A stretch of 64,000 nt of DNA from Microbotryum silenes-acaulis. Its lineage: Eukaryota; Basidiomycota; Microbotryomycetes; Microbotryales; Microbotryaceae. A program made the translations under genes and the position numbers. Where the stretch lies: assembly GCA_003665825.1 (NCBI GenBank), contig QPFY01000001.1:365001-429000 (forward strand), in the 5' to 3' direction. Of the stretch, positions 41,431 through 53,941 are shown in pieces. The notes beneath the pieces are model-generated. The model was not told the origin of the DNA and did no database searches. It was given only the letters and a program-made list of their open reading frames with translations. Numbering within the stretch: the stretch's first letter is position 1; each line of letters opens with the position of its first letter.

Positions 41431-43238
41431 ATGCTCCTCCGATCAACCCGACCGTCGTCAGCCTCGATCGTGCATCGGCTCACAAATCTCATCTCGCAAT
41501 CGTCCGTTGTCGTCTTCCGATCTCGTCCCTTCTCATCTACCCCACTTGGATCCGCCTTCGTTCCTTCGCGTGCGGTGCGACGCTATCGTTTCGAAACGGC
41601 GTATGCGTTCAAAGGCAAACCTGATTCACCGACCTTTTCCTCCCGAGGAACCGACGGTCTCACCTCGAGCCCAGCACATGGATCCTCGACCGACCAAGGT
41701 CTAGACAGCGACCCATCCTCGTCCGTTTCCGACCATGCTTCAGATCAATCGACCTTCACCCGACCCGATTGGCGGGACCGTAGCGCCACACCACGTTTAC
41801 AACAAGGGTTGGACGCCCATCATCCGGCTATGGTATGGAGGAATGCGGTATGGAGTCGCTCCCCCTGCGGTGCGGGGCATGATTGGTTCTTTGTCCAAGA
41901 GGTTCCAAGACCGACGGACGCTTTGGAGGGTAGCTCATCATCCTCTTCAGCGAGGAAGGATTTGGTCATTGGCGTTGCGGACGGGGTGGGAGGTTGGGTC
42001 GATTTAGGCGTCGATCCGAGTCTATTTGCTCAGGCAAGTTTGGCATTGGAAAAGGGGTGATGTGCGCCAGGCGGGCCTAGGCTCATTTGCACTTTCCCTG
42101 ACCCCTGCGGAGCGCAGACATTGATGTGGTTCTGTCGACAAGAGGTCGCTCAATATGGGCACAAGGATCCGCTAAGGGTAATTCAGAATGCGTATGCCGC
42201 TCTTTTGCAAGAAAAGGGAGTGCTTGCAGGTAAGCAAAACGAGTTGAGGCGTCGACAACCGAGTTGAAGGATTTGCGGACCATAGCTGACGACGAGCGAT
42301 CCCACTCTCCCAGGTTCCAGTACCGCTTGTGTCGTTTCGTTCGACGCCGAAGCTGGGAATGTACGGGCCGCCAAGTGGGTGCAAAAGAGGCAAGAATCCA
42401 TCAATTCCGTCACCGTTGGCTGAATTTTCCCCTTTTTGTCACCCTCGCAGTCTCGGCGACTCCACCTTTTTGCTCCTGCGAAGGAAACAACCCACATCAC
42501 CCACTCCAGCTCCAACAACAAGCCCTTCCTCGCCATCTCCACCAACCTCAGAAGATATCGACATTCGATCCCTCTTGACGCATAAAGTCGTGTACCTGCA
42601 AGCCTCGCAAACCCACTTCTTCAACGCGCCGAAGCAGTTGGCCAAAAGGCCGAAATGGATGCACAACAAGCGCGCGTTGATCGATCTGCCCGAAGGGGCG
42701 GATTTGTACCACACGGTTTTACAGTGAGCAGGGATTCCTTTTTCGGTGTTCGGTGGTTCGAGTGTGAAGTCTGAGATCTTCTTGGCTTTGGCATCTCGCA
42801 TATCAGGGACGGTGATATTCTCGTCTTGGCGACAGATGGGTTCAGCGATAACGTATGGCCGAATGAACTCGAACAACTCGTCGCACTCGTTCAAGAACAC
42901 GAACATGAACTTTCTCCTTTTGGTTCAAATGAAGATTCGGCCAAAGCTTCAGGTCCTAATAAGGTTCCGATGACTTTTGCGCAAGGTTTAGCGAACGCGT
43001 GCGTCAATTTTGCAAATACTTGCGCTTTCAAGGTCAGTTACCTACGAACTTCAAGTTGGGAACTCCAAAACCCTCAGGGCCGAATTCAAGCTGATGATTC
43101 CCTTCTCGTGTGGACGTTGGCTAGGAGAACAAAATCTCGCCGTTTGAGGTTGAAGCAAGACGGTATGGCTACCAGGATTTGAGAGGGGGCAAAATCGATG
43201 ACGTGTGCGTCGTGGTCGTTGTTGTAAAAAAGGAATGA
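41431..43238 (+). CDS. PTC7: Mitochondrial PP2C-type protein phosphatase Ptc7
   Basis: Metal-dependent Ser/Thr phosphatase of mitochondria; its yeast relative dephosphorylates CoQ-pathway and other matrix proteins. Exons 41431-42033, 42118-42229, 42314-42374, 42451-42723, 42807-43032 and 43125-43238 give 462 aa. The N-terminus is a presequence with RSRPFSSTP, a typical cleavage context. PP2C metal motifs: VADGVGGW (Asp184), NLGDSTFLLLR, DGDILVLATDGFSDNVW and the C-terminal GGKIDDVCVVVVVV. A Pro/Ser-rich insert lies after LLLRRKQ. The first intron (42034-42117) uses a GCAAGT donor after CAG. Retaining it would stop the protein after nine codons. COQ4 lies 32 kb away; no link should be read into that. 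Confidence 0.94.
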
Positions 43239-43621
43239 ACAAAAGTAGAGGTTTTTGGAATGATAGAGAGACGTAATATTGGAACAGGCGAATCTTTTTG
43301 GTGGTGTGAACTTGTGCGCATGGGTGAGGAAAGATGAATGACGTTGCCGGCTCGAGAAAGCTGACGACGACACGTCGGATCCTAGCCGGGGTGCCCGTTC
43401 TGGCTTCGCTCCTCCGACCAACCGTAGTCGCACAACCAGTCCACGTCACGTCACCGACCCACGTTGGCCACTACTTTGCAATTCTTTCTTCACTCCGACT
43501 TGTGCTCGAGCGGCTGATTGGCAATGTCGTCCGAGTCGAAGCCGTTTCGCCTGTCGGCTACGTTGGCTGGGCATTCACAAGATGGCAGGTTTCAACAACG
43601 GAGAAGTAGGGCTCTTGCTAC
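43239..43621. promoter_or_regulatory. Region between PTC7 and DOA1
   Basis: Both neighbours read rightward, so this should hold the PTC7 terminator and the DOA1 promoter. No gene or site is recognised. Confidence 0.5.
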
Positions 43622-46600
43622 ATGAGATTAACAGCTGACCCCGCTCAGCACACTTTTCTCCGCTGTTCTTGCTCCTCCACGCGTCGTCATCGCCCGTCGC
43701 CCCCACTTGGATCTACCCAACGAACACCTCTCGATCCACACTACCCAGTCCGCTCCCTAACTAGTACCACTTCCACCAACCCCTGTACGACCCTCTTCTC
43801 CTCCTCACGGGACGGTACAGCCCGATCATGGACGCGTACTTCCTCTTCAACCGAAGGGATGCAAGTCGATTCGTCATCGACCGAGACCTCGACGGAAACG
43901 GGGGACGGAGGTCCGTGGAAAGAGGGTGTTGTGTTCGAGGGACATCATCAGGGATTCGTTAATGCTGTGCAGTCGTTCAAGCTTGATGGCAGGGGTCAGT
44001 TCAAGGATGCATTGGCTCGACGTGATCGCTCTCGAGAAGAGGGCCGGTGGGGTATTACACCGTTCAAGACTGACTAAACCAAGGATCATCGTCCCTCCCT
44101 TTGGAACAGACTACCTCGCCACAGCAGGCCAAGACAAACTCATCCACGTATGGCCCGTACCTTCCTCTTCCAACCGCTCGACCACTTCGAAAGAGCTCAG
44201 TCCCGAGTTCACTTTGATCGGTCATGAGAATAACGTCTGCACTTTGGCCGCTTCGGATGATGGCAAGAGGTTGATCAGTGGCAGTTGGGACAAGTAAGTC
44301 TTTAAACAAAGGACTTCAATTCGTGGCAGGGCCGAATTGTTGATCCTTCGACGTTTGGAATCGCGCGCGAAAACAGGACAGCCAAGGTGTGGAAGGATTT
44401 TCAATTGGCGTACACGTTGCAGGGCCACAAGCAGTCCGTTTGGGCCGTGTTGGCCCTCGAAGGAGACGGGGATGATCTCGTCTTGACCGGTTAGTGACAA
44501 GCGCTCTCTGATGGAGAATGTCATAGCTCTGTGAATTACAGCGACTTCATTTCTGGATTCCAGGCGCCGCGGACAACCTCGTCAAACTATGGAAGGGATC
44601 GAAAGCGATCCGAACGTACCGAGGACATACGCAAGCTGTCCGTGCGTTGGCACGCTTGAGCTCGACGACGGGAGGAGGCGATCTGTTCGCTAGTGCGGGC
44701 AATGATGCGTGAGTAAAGACTAGAACTGTGCTTTAAAGGTCGAGAAGATCTAACGCATCCCCAATCGGGCCGCAGTTCGATCCGCTTGTGGTCCCTCACG
44801 TCCGGAGAGACCGTCCATACCCTTTACGGTCATGATTCCTTCATCTACTCGCTGTCCCCTATCCCTGATGAGGTTGGAGGCGGCTTGATCAGCGGTGGGG
44901 AGGATCGAACGATGAGGGTCTGGAGAGGTGGGCCCTTTCTCAAGATCAGCTCAGAGTTTGATGAGGTATCGCATTTTGCTGATCTTAGCGAGGATGGCTC
45001 ACAGCAACTGATGGGCACTGCGAGCAAACAATCGTCATTCCTGCTGTATCAGGTGAGCTCCTGCCGCGGTGCGTTCGTTCACTCCTTTGAGCCGTGGTTG
45101 AACCCGGCCTTGATCTGCCTTTGTGCGCAGTCTGGACCGTCAAAGTACTCCCCGATGGTGACATCGCTGCTGGTTCCTCGGATGGACTCGTTCGAGTTTT
45201 CACTCGGAATGAAGAACGCGTCGCGGACGCAGAGACGCTCAAGGTCAGGAGGACCCGCGGGGCTCTTTGGTGATCTTCTCTGGCCTGTAACTCTCACTGA
45301 CTGGGTCGACGTTCTTCGCAGAGCTTTGACGATGCTGTTTCGAAAGCCGCTGTCAACTCGTAGGTATATTTCTAAAGAGTCTCTGCCCAAGGTGGTGAAG
45401 AAGCTGATGAGGTTCTGCTTTGACTTGCGGCTTCAGCTCCCAAATTGGGGACATCAAAAAGGACAACCTGCCGGGATTGGAAGCGTTGGGCTCGCCTGGG
45501 CGCAAGGATGGTCAAGTCATCATGGTTAAAGCACCCAGTGGGACGGTCGAAGCTCATTCGGTAAGTGGCCAAACAGATTCGCTGGGGTTGATCAAGACTG
45601 ATCCTCAATCATCTTCATGTAAACAGTGGTCCAATGCGACCGGCACTTGGACCAAGATCGGCGAAGTCACCGGTGGTGTCTCGCAAGCCCAAAAACAAAT
45701 GTACGAAGGTGTCGAATACGACTATGTCTTTGACGTCGACTTTGCCGACGGCGCACCCAAACTCAAACTCCCTTACAACAATGGTCAAAACGCCTATGAC
45801 GCGGCGCAAAAATTCTTGATCAAGCACGAGTTGCCGTTGGAATACACCGAACAGGTCGTCGCGTTCATTGATAAGAACATTGGACTGGCTGCTACGTTGG
45901 GCCAGGGGACGAACGAGTACGTCGATCCTTATACGGGGGCATCGAGGTATACTGGAGGTGGGGTCGCGACGGGATCCGGATCCGGATCGGGTGGTGCTGC
46001 TTTGTCAGGAGGGTTTTCAGGAGATCCTTACACCGGTGGAGGAAGAACCATGCCTGCTGTGGCACCCACGACGCCGACTTTGCTCCCTCATCGTTCGTTC
46101 TTGACTTTCCCTCAAGCCAACCTCGCGGCCCTTCGTTCCAAACTCGGACAGCTAAACGACCAAATCGCCGCTAATGGAACTACCTCCTCCAGAGCCCTCT
46201 CTTCGACCGAATTGACCTTATTGGACAACCTCATTGCATACCTTCTCGTTGCTCTTGGGTCCGCTAAGCCGAGTCAACCGATCGGAGAAGCCGAACAAGC
46301 CGTCATCCTCAAATTGCTTTCATGGCCTTCGGCGCAACGATTCCCAGGTCTGGACCTCGTCCGTCTCGTCAGCCTCTCAACACCTCTCGTAAAGGCCTTG
46401 CCGGACGTGTTGGACACGATCAGGGATTCGTCCGGACCTGTGAAGGAACAAGAGACGAATACAATGTTGGGGTATCGCGCCTTGGCCAATTCTTTCTTGC
46501 CGCAGAAGGGGAAGGAGGTGATGAGGGATCAAGCTGTAGAGGTGAGCGTGGCGTGCTTCCGAGAAGGTATCAAGTTTAATTAGGGTGGTTAGAATCGTGG

Positions 46601-47220
46601 ACTGATCTTCATCTTTGTGCTTGATGAACAGATTCTGTTGACGCTGACGCAGCGTGCTTTGAATGGATTGAGCAAGAATGGCAAGATCGCGCTGGCCACG
46701 GTCGCGCTCAAGTGAGTTCAAACTAACAGGCCCCTTCAGTTGAGGCTGGTCGTTTACTGAGTCGCAAGTCTATGCTACGCTTGCAACAGCTACTCCATCT
46801 TTGCCGTCGAAAAGACCCTTTCAAGTGCGGCTACACAACCGCTCCTCAACTTGATCACGGCCGTGAGTGCCAGTTCTAAGATCCCTCGCAGCGCGCGCTA
46901 AATGTGACTTTCAACTGATTTTCTTTGTCCGATCTGCTTGCATACGATAGCTCTTACGTGATTCGGATGGCGAGACGATCTACCGCAGTCTGATCGCTTT
47001 GGGAAACCTCGTGAGTACTTTGACAGGCCCATTTTCGGGACGAGATGAAACAACTGACCGACACACTTTGCACCCATGCCCTCGACAGCTTTATTCTCCT
47101 CTCGCGAAAGAGCTCTCGTCGGCTACCTCGAACGAGGTGAAGAGACTGGCTAAGGAAGCCGGTCAGCGCGTCGAGGAGGCGAGGTGTAAGGTCGTGTTGG
47201 GGGAGATTGAGAAGAGGTAG
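43622..47220 (+). CDS. DOA1: Doa1/Ufd3 (PLAA), WD40-PFU-PUL ubiquitin- and Cdc48-binding protein
   Basis: Cofactor of the AAA ATPase Cdc48 in ubiquitin homeostasis, membrane-protein sorting and mitochondrial quality control. Fourteen exons: 43622-43994, 44110-44293, 44377-44489, 44564-44708, 44776-44927, 45005-45052, 45131-45243, 45322-45359, 45437-45560, 45627-46541, 46632-46711, 46791-46863, 46951-47010, 47089-47220; total 849 aa. The WD40 propeller is in the first half (FSSSRDGTARSW, DYLATAGQDKLIHVW, LISGSWDKTAKVW, LFASAGNDASIRLW, GLISGGEDRTMRVW, DIAAGSSDGLVRVF). The ubiquitin-binding PFU domain follows (EYDYVFDVDFADGAPKLKLP, NAYDAAQKFLIKHELPLEY). The Cdc48-binding PUL domain of helical repeats closes the protein. 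The start region before YPVRSLTST is the weakest part; a different first exon is possible. Confidence 0.94.
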
Positions 47221-47554
47221 AAAGGGGTTGGGGTCAGATGCAATGTTTCAAGTGCAATTGGACCGAGTACCTCTCATGAGGCTTCGACATGAATGGAGGC
47301 CGAGAGAACGTAGATCCGCGACGCCTCGGTCTTGCCGTTGCCGTCTTCCCCCCGGCGCCAGCCCCGGAAGCTCCGCGGTCCGGGGAATAGCGACTTCCCC
47401 GCATCAGGCAGCATGCTGAGCCAGGCTGAGCCCCACAGACTTGGCACGCCGATCTTCCTCTAGTGCCCATTCCCTCTCTCTTCCGCCCTCCGCCCGCTCG
47501 GACAGATCATCTCACCCCGCTGAGCTTTGACACCTACCCAAACGCTTTATAGCC
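47221..47554. promoter_or_regulatory. Region between DOA1 and the acyl-CoA ligase gene
   Basis: A 334-bp gap between co-directional genes. It is CT-rich near 47460-47500 and gene-free. Confidence 0.5.
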
Positions 47555-50083
47555 ATGCCTTACAACGCCCAAACCGGCATCTACACCAGTGCCCTCCCCG
47601 ATGCTCCGCTTCCACCCAACCTCGACACCCTCTCCATCTACGACTTCCTCTTCGGTCCCGTCTTCAAACCCGTTGGACCGGGAGCGGTCCAAAGGACCCA
47701 AAGAGAAGGATCGGTCTGGTTGATCGATAGTGTGACGGGCAAGACGTTGACCTACGAACAGGCGCATGAGAGGACGTTGGATATCGCCAAGGGGTTCAAG
47801 AAGAGAGGGTTGGAGGAGGGAAATACAGTGGTGATCTTCAGTCCTAATGAGGTAAGTTGGTGCCCAGGCTTCTGTAATCTTGCTTTCCTGTTCACGGGGA
47901 GGTATCTCATCCTTGAACCGCTTTCCCGAGTGCTGACAAAGATGTCTGTTTGCCGCTGCTTCCCCCCTCGGACTCCGAGCAGGTCGACTATGCGACCGGC
48001 GTATGGGCGACCTTCCGACTCGGCGGGATCGTCTCCTGCGCAAACCCCAGCTACACCGCAGGTGAGCTCGCCTACCAATTGAGCATGGTCCACAAATACC
48101 ATCCCGTCAAGCTCGTCCTCGCCTCTCCCGAAAGTCTGGCCGACACCTTGGAAGCATGCAAGAAAGGTGGCCTCCCCGAATCGAGCGTCATCCTCATTCG
48201 AGAGGCCTACGCTTCCTCGAGCGACGAGATCAAAAACCTCACTCGCAAGTTCCCGACACTGGACAATATCGCCCGAGAAGGTCGTGGGGTCGAACTACCC
48301 CCTTTGCCCAAGTTGAAGCCCAAGGGGTTGGCGTTCCTTTCGTTCAGTTCGGGAACGACCGGTTTGCCCAAGGCCGTGGAGATCCCTCATCGGTGCTTGA
48401 TTGCGAATGTACTGCAGTCGACCGTGCATTGGAGCAAGCGTCCATTCACTCGGTACGATGCCAAGACCAAGAAAGGGGATGTGATCGCTGGGGTTTTGCC
48501 TTGTGAGTGTCCTCGAGTCCCGGAGGGGTATACGATTGAAGCTCGCTCATGTACTGAAACGCCTCTCGATCTTTAAAGTCTTCCATATTTATGGTCTGGT
48601 GTGTTTTGCCGCTCTGATCGTTTTCCGCTTATGGACTAACCGTCCTTTGTACTGCGCATTATTCTTCACAGGTCGTCGTCCTACACATCAGTGTCTACAA
48701 TAACACCCCCGTCTGCGTCATCCCCAAGTAAGCTCTTCTCTTTTATGGGACTACATTAAGCTACTTTTGATTGACTTGTTGGGCCTGTTCAATCTTCGAT
48801 CAGATTCGGGCTCGAGTCGTTCCTCGGCTCGATCCAGAAGTACAAAATTACGTCGCTCTACGTCGTCCCTCCGATCATGATCCTCCTCGCCAAGAGCGAT
48901 ATCACAAAGGTGAGCCAGAATACCTGACAAGTAAGGGGCATCCGACTTACGAGGGTGACCATCGTGGGTCTGGACACCTTTCGAGCAGAAATTCGACCTC
49001 TCGAGTGTTCGCATTTGTATGGCCGGCGCGGCACCCTTGACGATCGAGATCTTTCAACTCTTCTCGCGAAAGTTTCCCAGGGTCCTGGCTGGCCAAGGCT
49101 ACGGTGCCACCGAGTCATGCACGATCATCACCAAGTTCGACGCCGCAGGCGGCTCGCCTGGCCATTCGGCCGGTTTGGTCTTCCCCAACATCGAGTAAAT
49201 CGCTTCTTCCCGCGTTCACATGACTCCGAGATCACTGGACTGACAAATTTTCCCGTTCCAATCTAGGGTCAAGATCGTGTCGCCCGAGGGGAAGAATTTG
49301 CCACCTGGAGGTGTGGGCGAGCTGTGGTCGCGCTCGCCTTCGAATGCGATCGGGTATTTGGCGAACGAGAAGGCGACGAAAGAAACTTGGGGCGAGGAAG
49401 GTTTCCTCCACACCGGAGACGAATGCTACATCGATGACAGCGGACACATGTTTGTCGTTGACCGCATCAAGGAGTTGATCAAAGGTTCGTCGCGCGACCC
49501 AGTTTCCTGAGTAGTCTAGTCGAGGATCGCGAAGCTGACCTGTAATGCTGGCCCGGATTGCACAGTGAGCGGTAATCAGGTCGCTCCTGCCGAATTGGAA
49601 GGGTTCCTCTTGGACCACCCGCTCGTCAACGATTGCGCCGTCATCGGCATCCCGGATGACTATACCGGCGAGAAACCCAAGGCATTTGTCGCTCTTCCCC
49701 CGGCCGAACAAGTGAAGCTGGCCAAGGACCCCAAGCTCGCGGACGAGTACATCGCTAGCATCAAAAAGGTCGTCGCGGATAACAAGATCAAGTACAAGCA
49801 TTTGGCCGAAGTGGCTTTCTTGCCTTCGATCCCGAGTATGTTTCCTCCTCGGGCCGAGACCCCTATTTTGCGACCGCGCGGTTGAGATACTGACCCGCCC
49901 TCGCTACCCGGCGTGTTCCACAGAAACTGCGAGTGGTAAACTTCTTCGAAAAGATCGTGAGTCTTGTCAGCCTTCGGCTAGCACGCCGCTAGTTCGGTGA
50001 ACAGGTCGCTGATTCGGATAATTACGCGCACAGTCCGGGTTCTGCATGCAAAAGAGGCAAAGGCGAAGAAGGGCAAGCTGTGA
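47555..50083 (+). CDS. AMP-forming acyl-CoA synthetase / 4-coumarate-CoA ligase-like enzyme
   Basis: Activates a carboxylic acid as acyl-AMP and transfers it to CoA; the substrate cannot be told. Exons 47555-47851, 47983-48502, 48579-48598, 48672-48727, 48804-48909, 48989-49194, 49267-49484, 49566-49835, 49924-49956 and 50034-50083 give 591 aa. The P-loop-like A3 motif is FSSGTTGLPKAVEIPHR. A5 is GQGYGATESCT. A7/A8 read TGDECYIDDSGHMFVVDRIK and then ELIKVSGNQVAPAELE. The C-terminal catalytic lysine is in KTASGKLLRK. The layout and sequence are those of fungal 4CL-like enzymes, which often act in peroxisomes. The C-terminus is KKGKL, which is not a standard SKL-type signal, so location is open. 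One exon is 20 nt. Confidence 0.94.
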
Positions 50084-51417
50084 TGAGAGTACGACTACTA
50101 GTATGATTGATCGTTTGGGCGATTGAACATCTAGGATATTCATCACGAGAACGCACACTGTTATGTGAGCATTTTGGGCGGAAGTTGCTGTGGGACACGG
50201 TTTAGCCGTGGTCTACGTACGACACTAAGCTGCAAAGTCCGGCATTCGCACATCGCTGAATCAGAAGTACTACAAATGATCTTGAGAACACTTCGTGAAG
50301 GGAGGTCGCGTTTAGTCAGCTGCCGAGAGTGTGGTCAACTGCTCGTGGCCAACTTAATCGATGTCAACGCACTCAATGAAGTGGTCACCGTTCTCCGCTC
50401 GATCAGTTCGCAGATCGATGTCTCGGAAGTGCGTCGAGGGCGACCGGCCCGTCATACCTGCGCGACGACCCCAGGAAATAAAGAAGCTCCTTTCCCGTGT
50501 GCTCGAGCGCCGAGCGGGTACCGCATGACGCGCGTCTCACGTGCGTGCGCACTGCGCGTCGGCCGAACAATCGCACGCCAAGCACCGCTCTCGGATGTGG
50601 AACAGCCAACGCGTCCGGACAGAATCCACACCAGTACCTTATACGCGTAGCCATAGACTTCGCTTTAAGCCGATGGTGCTACCGAGCTGTTATCGCCGCC
50701 GTTCGGCTCGGGACGTAGATCAACCGAAGCCGATCACAAGGCAGCTCTCATGTGTCAGCTCAAGGTCATGTTTCAGCGTTGAGCGTCGTCGTCACCCTCG
50801 GCCGTTCGTACGATCGCCCACCGTGCACAGAGCTAGCCAATAGCCAGCGCACAGACCTGCTACTCGGCCGCTGGCCGTCGGACCGTGCGGAGGCAACCGT
50901 GTCCGTGCTGCCAGATCGCGAAAGCCAATCCCTCTGCATCGAGGCTTCCCGTAGTGGATGGATGGACCGTCACCTCAATCTCAGGATCGTGTCATTACCA
51001 AGGGGTAACAAGGGGTAACAAGGGGTACCAGGGGGGCTAGTGGACGCGGTGCATGCGTATCGGCGTGTGACTCGGGCCGAGGACCGCCGGACAGGGGGTA
51101 GTCGGACTCTCGGCTAAGCAAATGGGAACCGATGACAAGGCCGAGCTGGGGGCACTGACGGCAGGTCCTATTGTAGGGGCTACGGAGGGACCTGACCGGG
51201 CGCACTAGGTTAGAAAAATACGACACGGGTTATCGCGGCTTTAGCTGTTCGGCCTCTGTTGGAGGTTTCAGCCGTCGTCGCGCTTGCCTCGCCTCGTCTC
51301 GCGCCCTCTCCTCTCTATTCCCCTGTTGTCTGCTGTCTCGCTCTCTTCCCTCTCTCTTTCCCACCTCACCTCAGGACCCCGTCTCGATTCACGCGCTCAG
51401 TCTGATCGAATACGACC
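50084..51417. other. Gene-free region, 1.3 kb
   Basis: No frame here is convincing and no tRNA-like box pair was noticed. It contains a triple 10-bp repeat at 51000-51029. It should hold the terminator of the ligase gene and the promoter of the next Zn2Cys6 gene; 51280-51400 is CT-rich, as in a transcription start region. Confidence 0.6.
51000..51029. repeat. 10-bp tandem repeat AAGGGGTAAC, three copies
   Basis: Two perfect copies and a third with one change at its end, in non-coding sequence. The G-rich unit faintly resembles telomere-type repeats but is too short to read as one. Confidence 0.85.
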
Positions 51418-53369
51418 ATGACACGACAGTCACCCGTTCCATCAAGCGAAGGCCGGCATGTCAGCTGCGAATCGGTGAGTCGACACTTGGACACGTCCCC
51501 CCTCCGCTCGTCGTGGCCGGCGCGTGCGGTCGCTTACGACAAACGCGCGTTGCGAGGAGTCCGTTTGCCCGAAACCTCCGCACGCCTGGGCGCACGATCG
51601 CACCGCGGACGAAGCTGACCCAAAACCCCCACCTGCCATACCTTCTGCCTTGGCACAGTGTCGCAAGCGCAAGGCTAAGTGCTCTCGTACACCTCAGTGT
51701 AGCATGTGCACCGCTCGAGGCGTCGTCTGTACCTGGGCACCCGGCACAGGGCCAAGGTGAGTCTCGCGAGTCATTGAGACACCTCTCGCGCACCATCGCA
51801 AGGTCCGCCTCGCCCCACACCCGTCTTGAAGTTCGGCTGCTGTCCCACCTGGATCGACATATCAACTCGCATTTCAACGTCGCTCAAAGGAAACTTGTAT
51901 GCTCCACGCTGGTCAGCTCGGGTCGACACCTTTGGTGAACCTTCGGCGTGGGTGGCCTAGTCGTACCCCATTCAGGTGACCTAATCCCCTGCCAGGACGG
52001 CGCTCAGTTCGGCCTGCGGCGTCCCCAAAATCGAGCCAACGCCAGTTTTGAGCCGGAGTTTGCTCTCGTGCGCCCTAAGCTTGCAAACCCCACGGACCCA
52101 CACACCCACACCCCTGTTCGGCGTCTTCCTTAGCGCGCATACATTTCCGATTGCCGCACCTCGCAACTGAGACCTTGTGCTGACAATGGAAACCTCGATT
52201 CCGCTTATTCTCTCCGCACCAGCCGAACTTCCGAAGAAGCCGACCTCGCCGCTTGTGAAGCCGAAGTAACCCGTCTGAGCAAGCTCAACGCTCAACTCAC
52301 ACTGCGGATCCAGCAACTCGAAGAGGAGGTCGTCAATGCGATACGGCGAGAGCGTACGTGGGCCGATTGGCGCGAAGGATACAATCGGGAGCGTGGGTTC
52401 GTTCAGCAATCACCAGGTTCTCGCGACTTCCCTTCGCGACCGACATCTCCTCAATCCATGCGCTCTTATCAGCCTTCGGGCCCGACGTATCCGCGGACAG
52501 GGGTGTCCGCTCGGCGTCGGTCAATTTCACCGCCCCGCCACGCAAGTCGGCAACCTTCGGTGCCGCCTGCCACAACGTCCCCTCGGCAACTATCACATTC
52601 GCAAGGTTCGCCACAGAACCGGGTGTACTATCGTTCCGAGCCGGACACTAAACCCAACCTGGCTCAGTACGAGCGGCCTGCCGCTTCGGGCTTTGTCTCG
52701 CCCCGGGTCCCGCGCATGAATTATCGTGGGGATCGAACCGCCGTTCCCGACACCATCTCACGACACCAAGAAGCCTCCAATTCGTCTACACCGCGGAAAG
52801 AAGGCGCAGAACCGGACGAGCGCGAACACTCCCCCGTTTCGTCCAGTCTCGAAAAAGCCGCTCATCTGTCTCTGGCCGCCTTGCGCAACCATAACCCAGG
52901 GGCCGAGTCGGCGGGGGTCACTTTACCTCGATTACGAATGGATGCACCTTCTTCATCTTCCAGAGCCTACTTGGGTCCCTCAAACTCGTCTTCCGAATCT
53001 TCGAATGCTCGATCGTACGGCCTGCAGCGACAAGGTTCTGACCCCTGGCAATACCGTGTCTCACCTTCCTCGATACCGCAATGGGCGAAACACCAAGCCT
53101 CCGCATCGATCCGCTCGAATCCTCCGACGATCGAAACCTCAGCTGAAAGGGAACGCACCCAGAGTTACCCTCAAAGTGTGACCTCGTCGACCTCTCCCAG
53201 ATCAAGTCATTTCGAAAGCGTCGCAAATTCAAGTTCGCGCAGTCGAACGAGCTCCGGACCTAGTACGTGCGCGACGAGTACCGACAAGATGGATGTGGAG
53301 TCGGACCAACCGGAGGAAGAACCCGATCCGTCGATACTTGCTCGCCTTGACAGAGCACCGAGTGCTTAA
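51418..53369 (+). CDS. Zn2Cys6 DNA-binding protein with coiled coil
   Basis: Short fungal regulator without a visible fungal_trans domain. Exons 51418-51474, 51659-51756 and 52223-53369 give 433 aa in phase. The zinc cluster is SCES-CRKRKAKCSRTPQC then SMCTARGVVCTW (Cys17 to Cys43), split by the first intron between its first two cysteine pairs. A coiled-coil dimerisation segment follows (ACEAEVTRLSKLNAQLTLRI). The rest is Ser/Pro/Arg-rich and disordered, ending DPSILARLDRAPSA. The second intron is 466 nt, far longer than most here, so an extra small exon between 51757 and 52222 may have been missed. No target can be inferred. Confidence 0.82.
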
Positions 53370-53941
53370 ATATTGTTCTCGAGTTCGCCATGTTTTTCGT
53401 CAACCCTCAATCCGGATCTGGAGACGAGTCGCGATCCAAGCCGTGAAAGGGTGGGGTTTCACTTGTTTTCTCATTGCCGACTTCTTGCCAACCCTTCTTA
53501 GATTCTTCTTCTCTTTGTCTGTTACATTAAATTGGAGTATTTAGACTTGGTGTAAATGGGGCATCAAAAACATCTTTATTGCAGTGGGTATAAGAAGCCC
53601 GGACTGAAGAGAGCGCTCGTTGTCACAACAGGAGAAGAAGAAGAAAAGAGCCCAATCATGGAAATTGAAACAAGCGACGATACAAGGTCCACACGAGACC
53701 CATACATATGGCCGACCATGCTACTGAACGCAGCACGCGTCCGAAGGTTTGAGCGCTCGCAGTTCTTCCAAACGTTGGCGCATGTTGGGCATTGATGCGC
53801 CGTCCTGCGTGGGTATAAGGGAGGCAGGTTGGGTAAGTAACGCAGCGATCATAGAACCTTCGAAGTTTTGGCGTACGTTCCCATTGATTGACCCTGACGG
53901 ATAGAGGAAAGACGGATAAGCATTCAGTATGGGGTTCCTCT
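53370..53941. other. Convergent region; possible last exon of the GH5 gene
   Basis: It lies between two convergent genes. A minus-strand frame here could be an extra 3' exon of the GH5 gene if the GTCAGT donor at 53966-53961 is used. Otherwise it is 3' UTR. No separate gene is seen. Confidence 0.5.

Noticed and set aside
41431..50083. Idea that PTC7, DOA1 and the ligase form a metabolic gene cluster
   Set aside because: They share orientation only. The functions are unrelated housekeeping roles and the spacing is ordinary.
50084..51417. Possible tRNA or small RNA gene in the gene-free stretch
   Set aside because: I looked for paired A and B boxes and cloverleaf ends by eye and found none that fit. 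A tRNAscan run would settle it.
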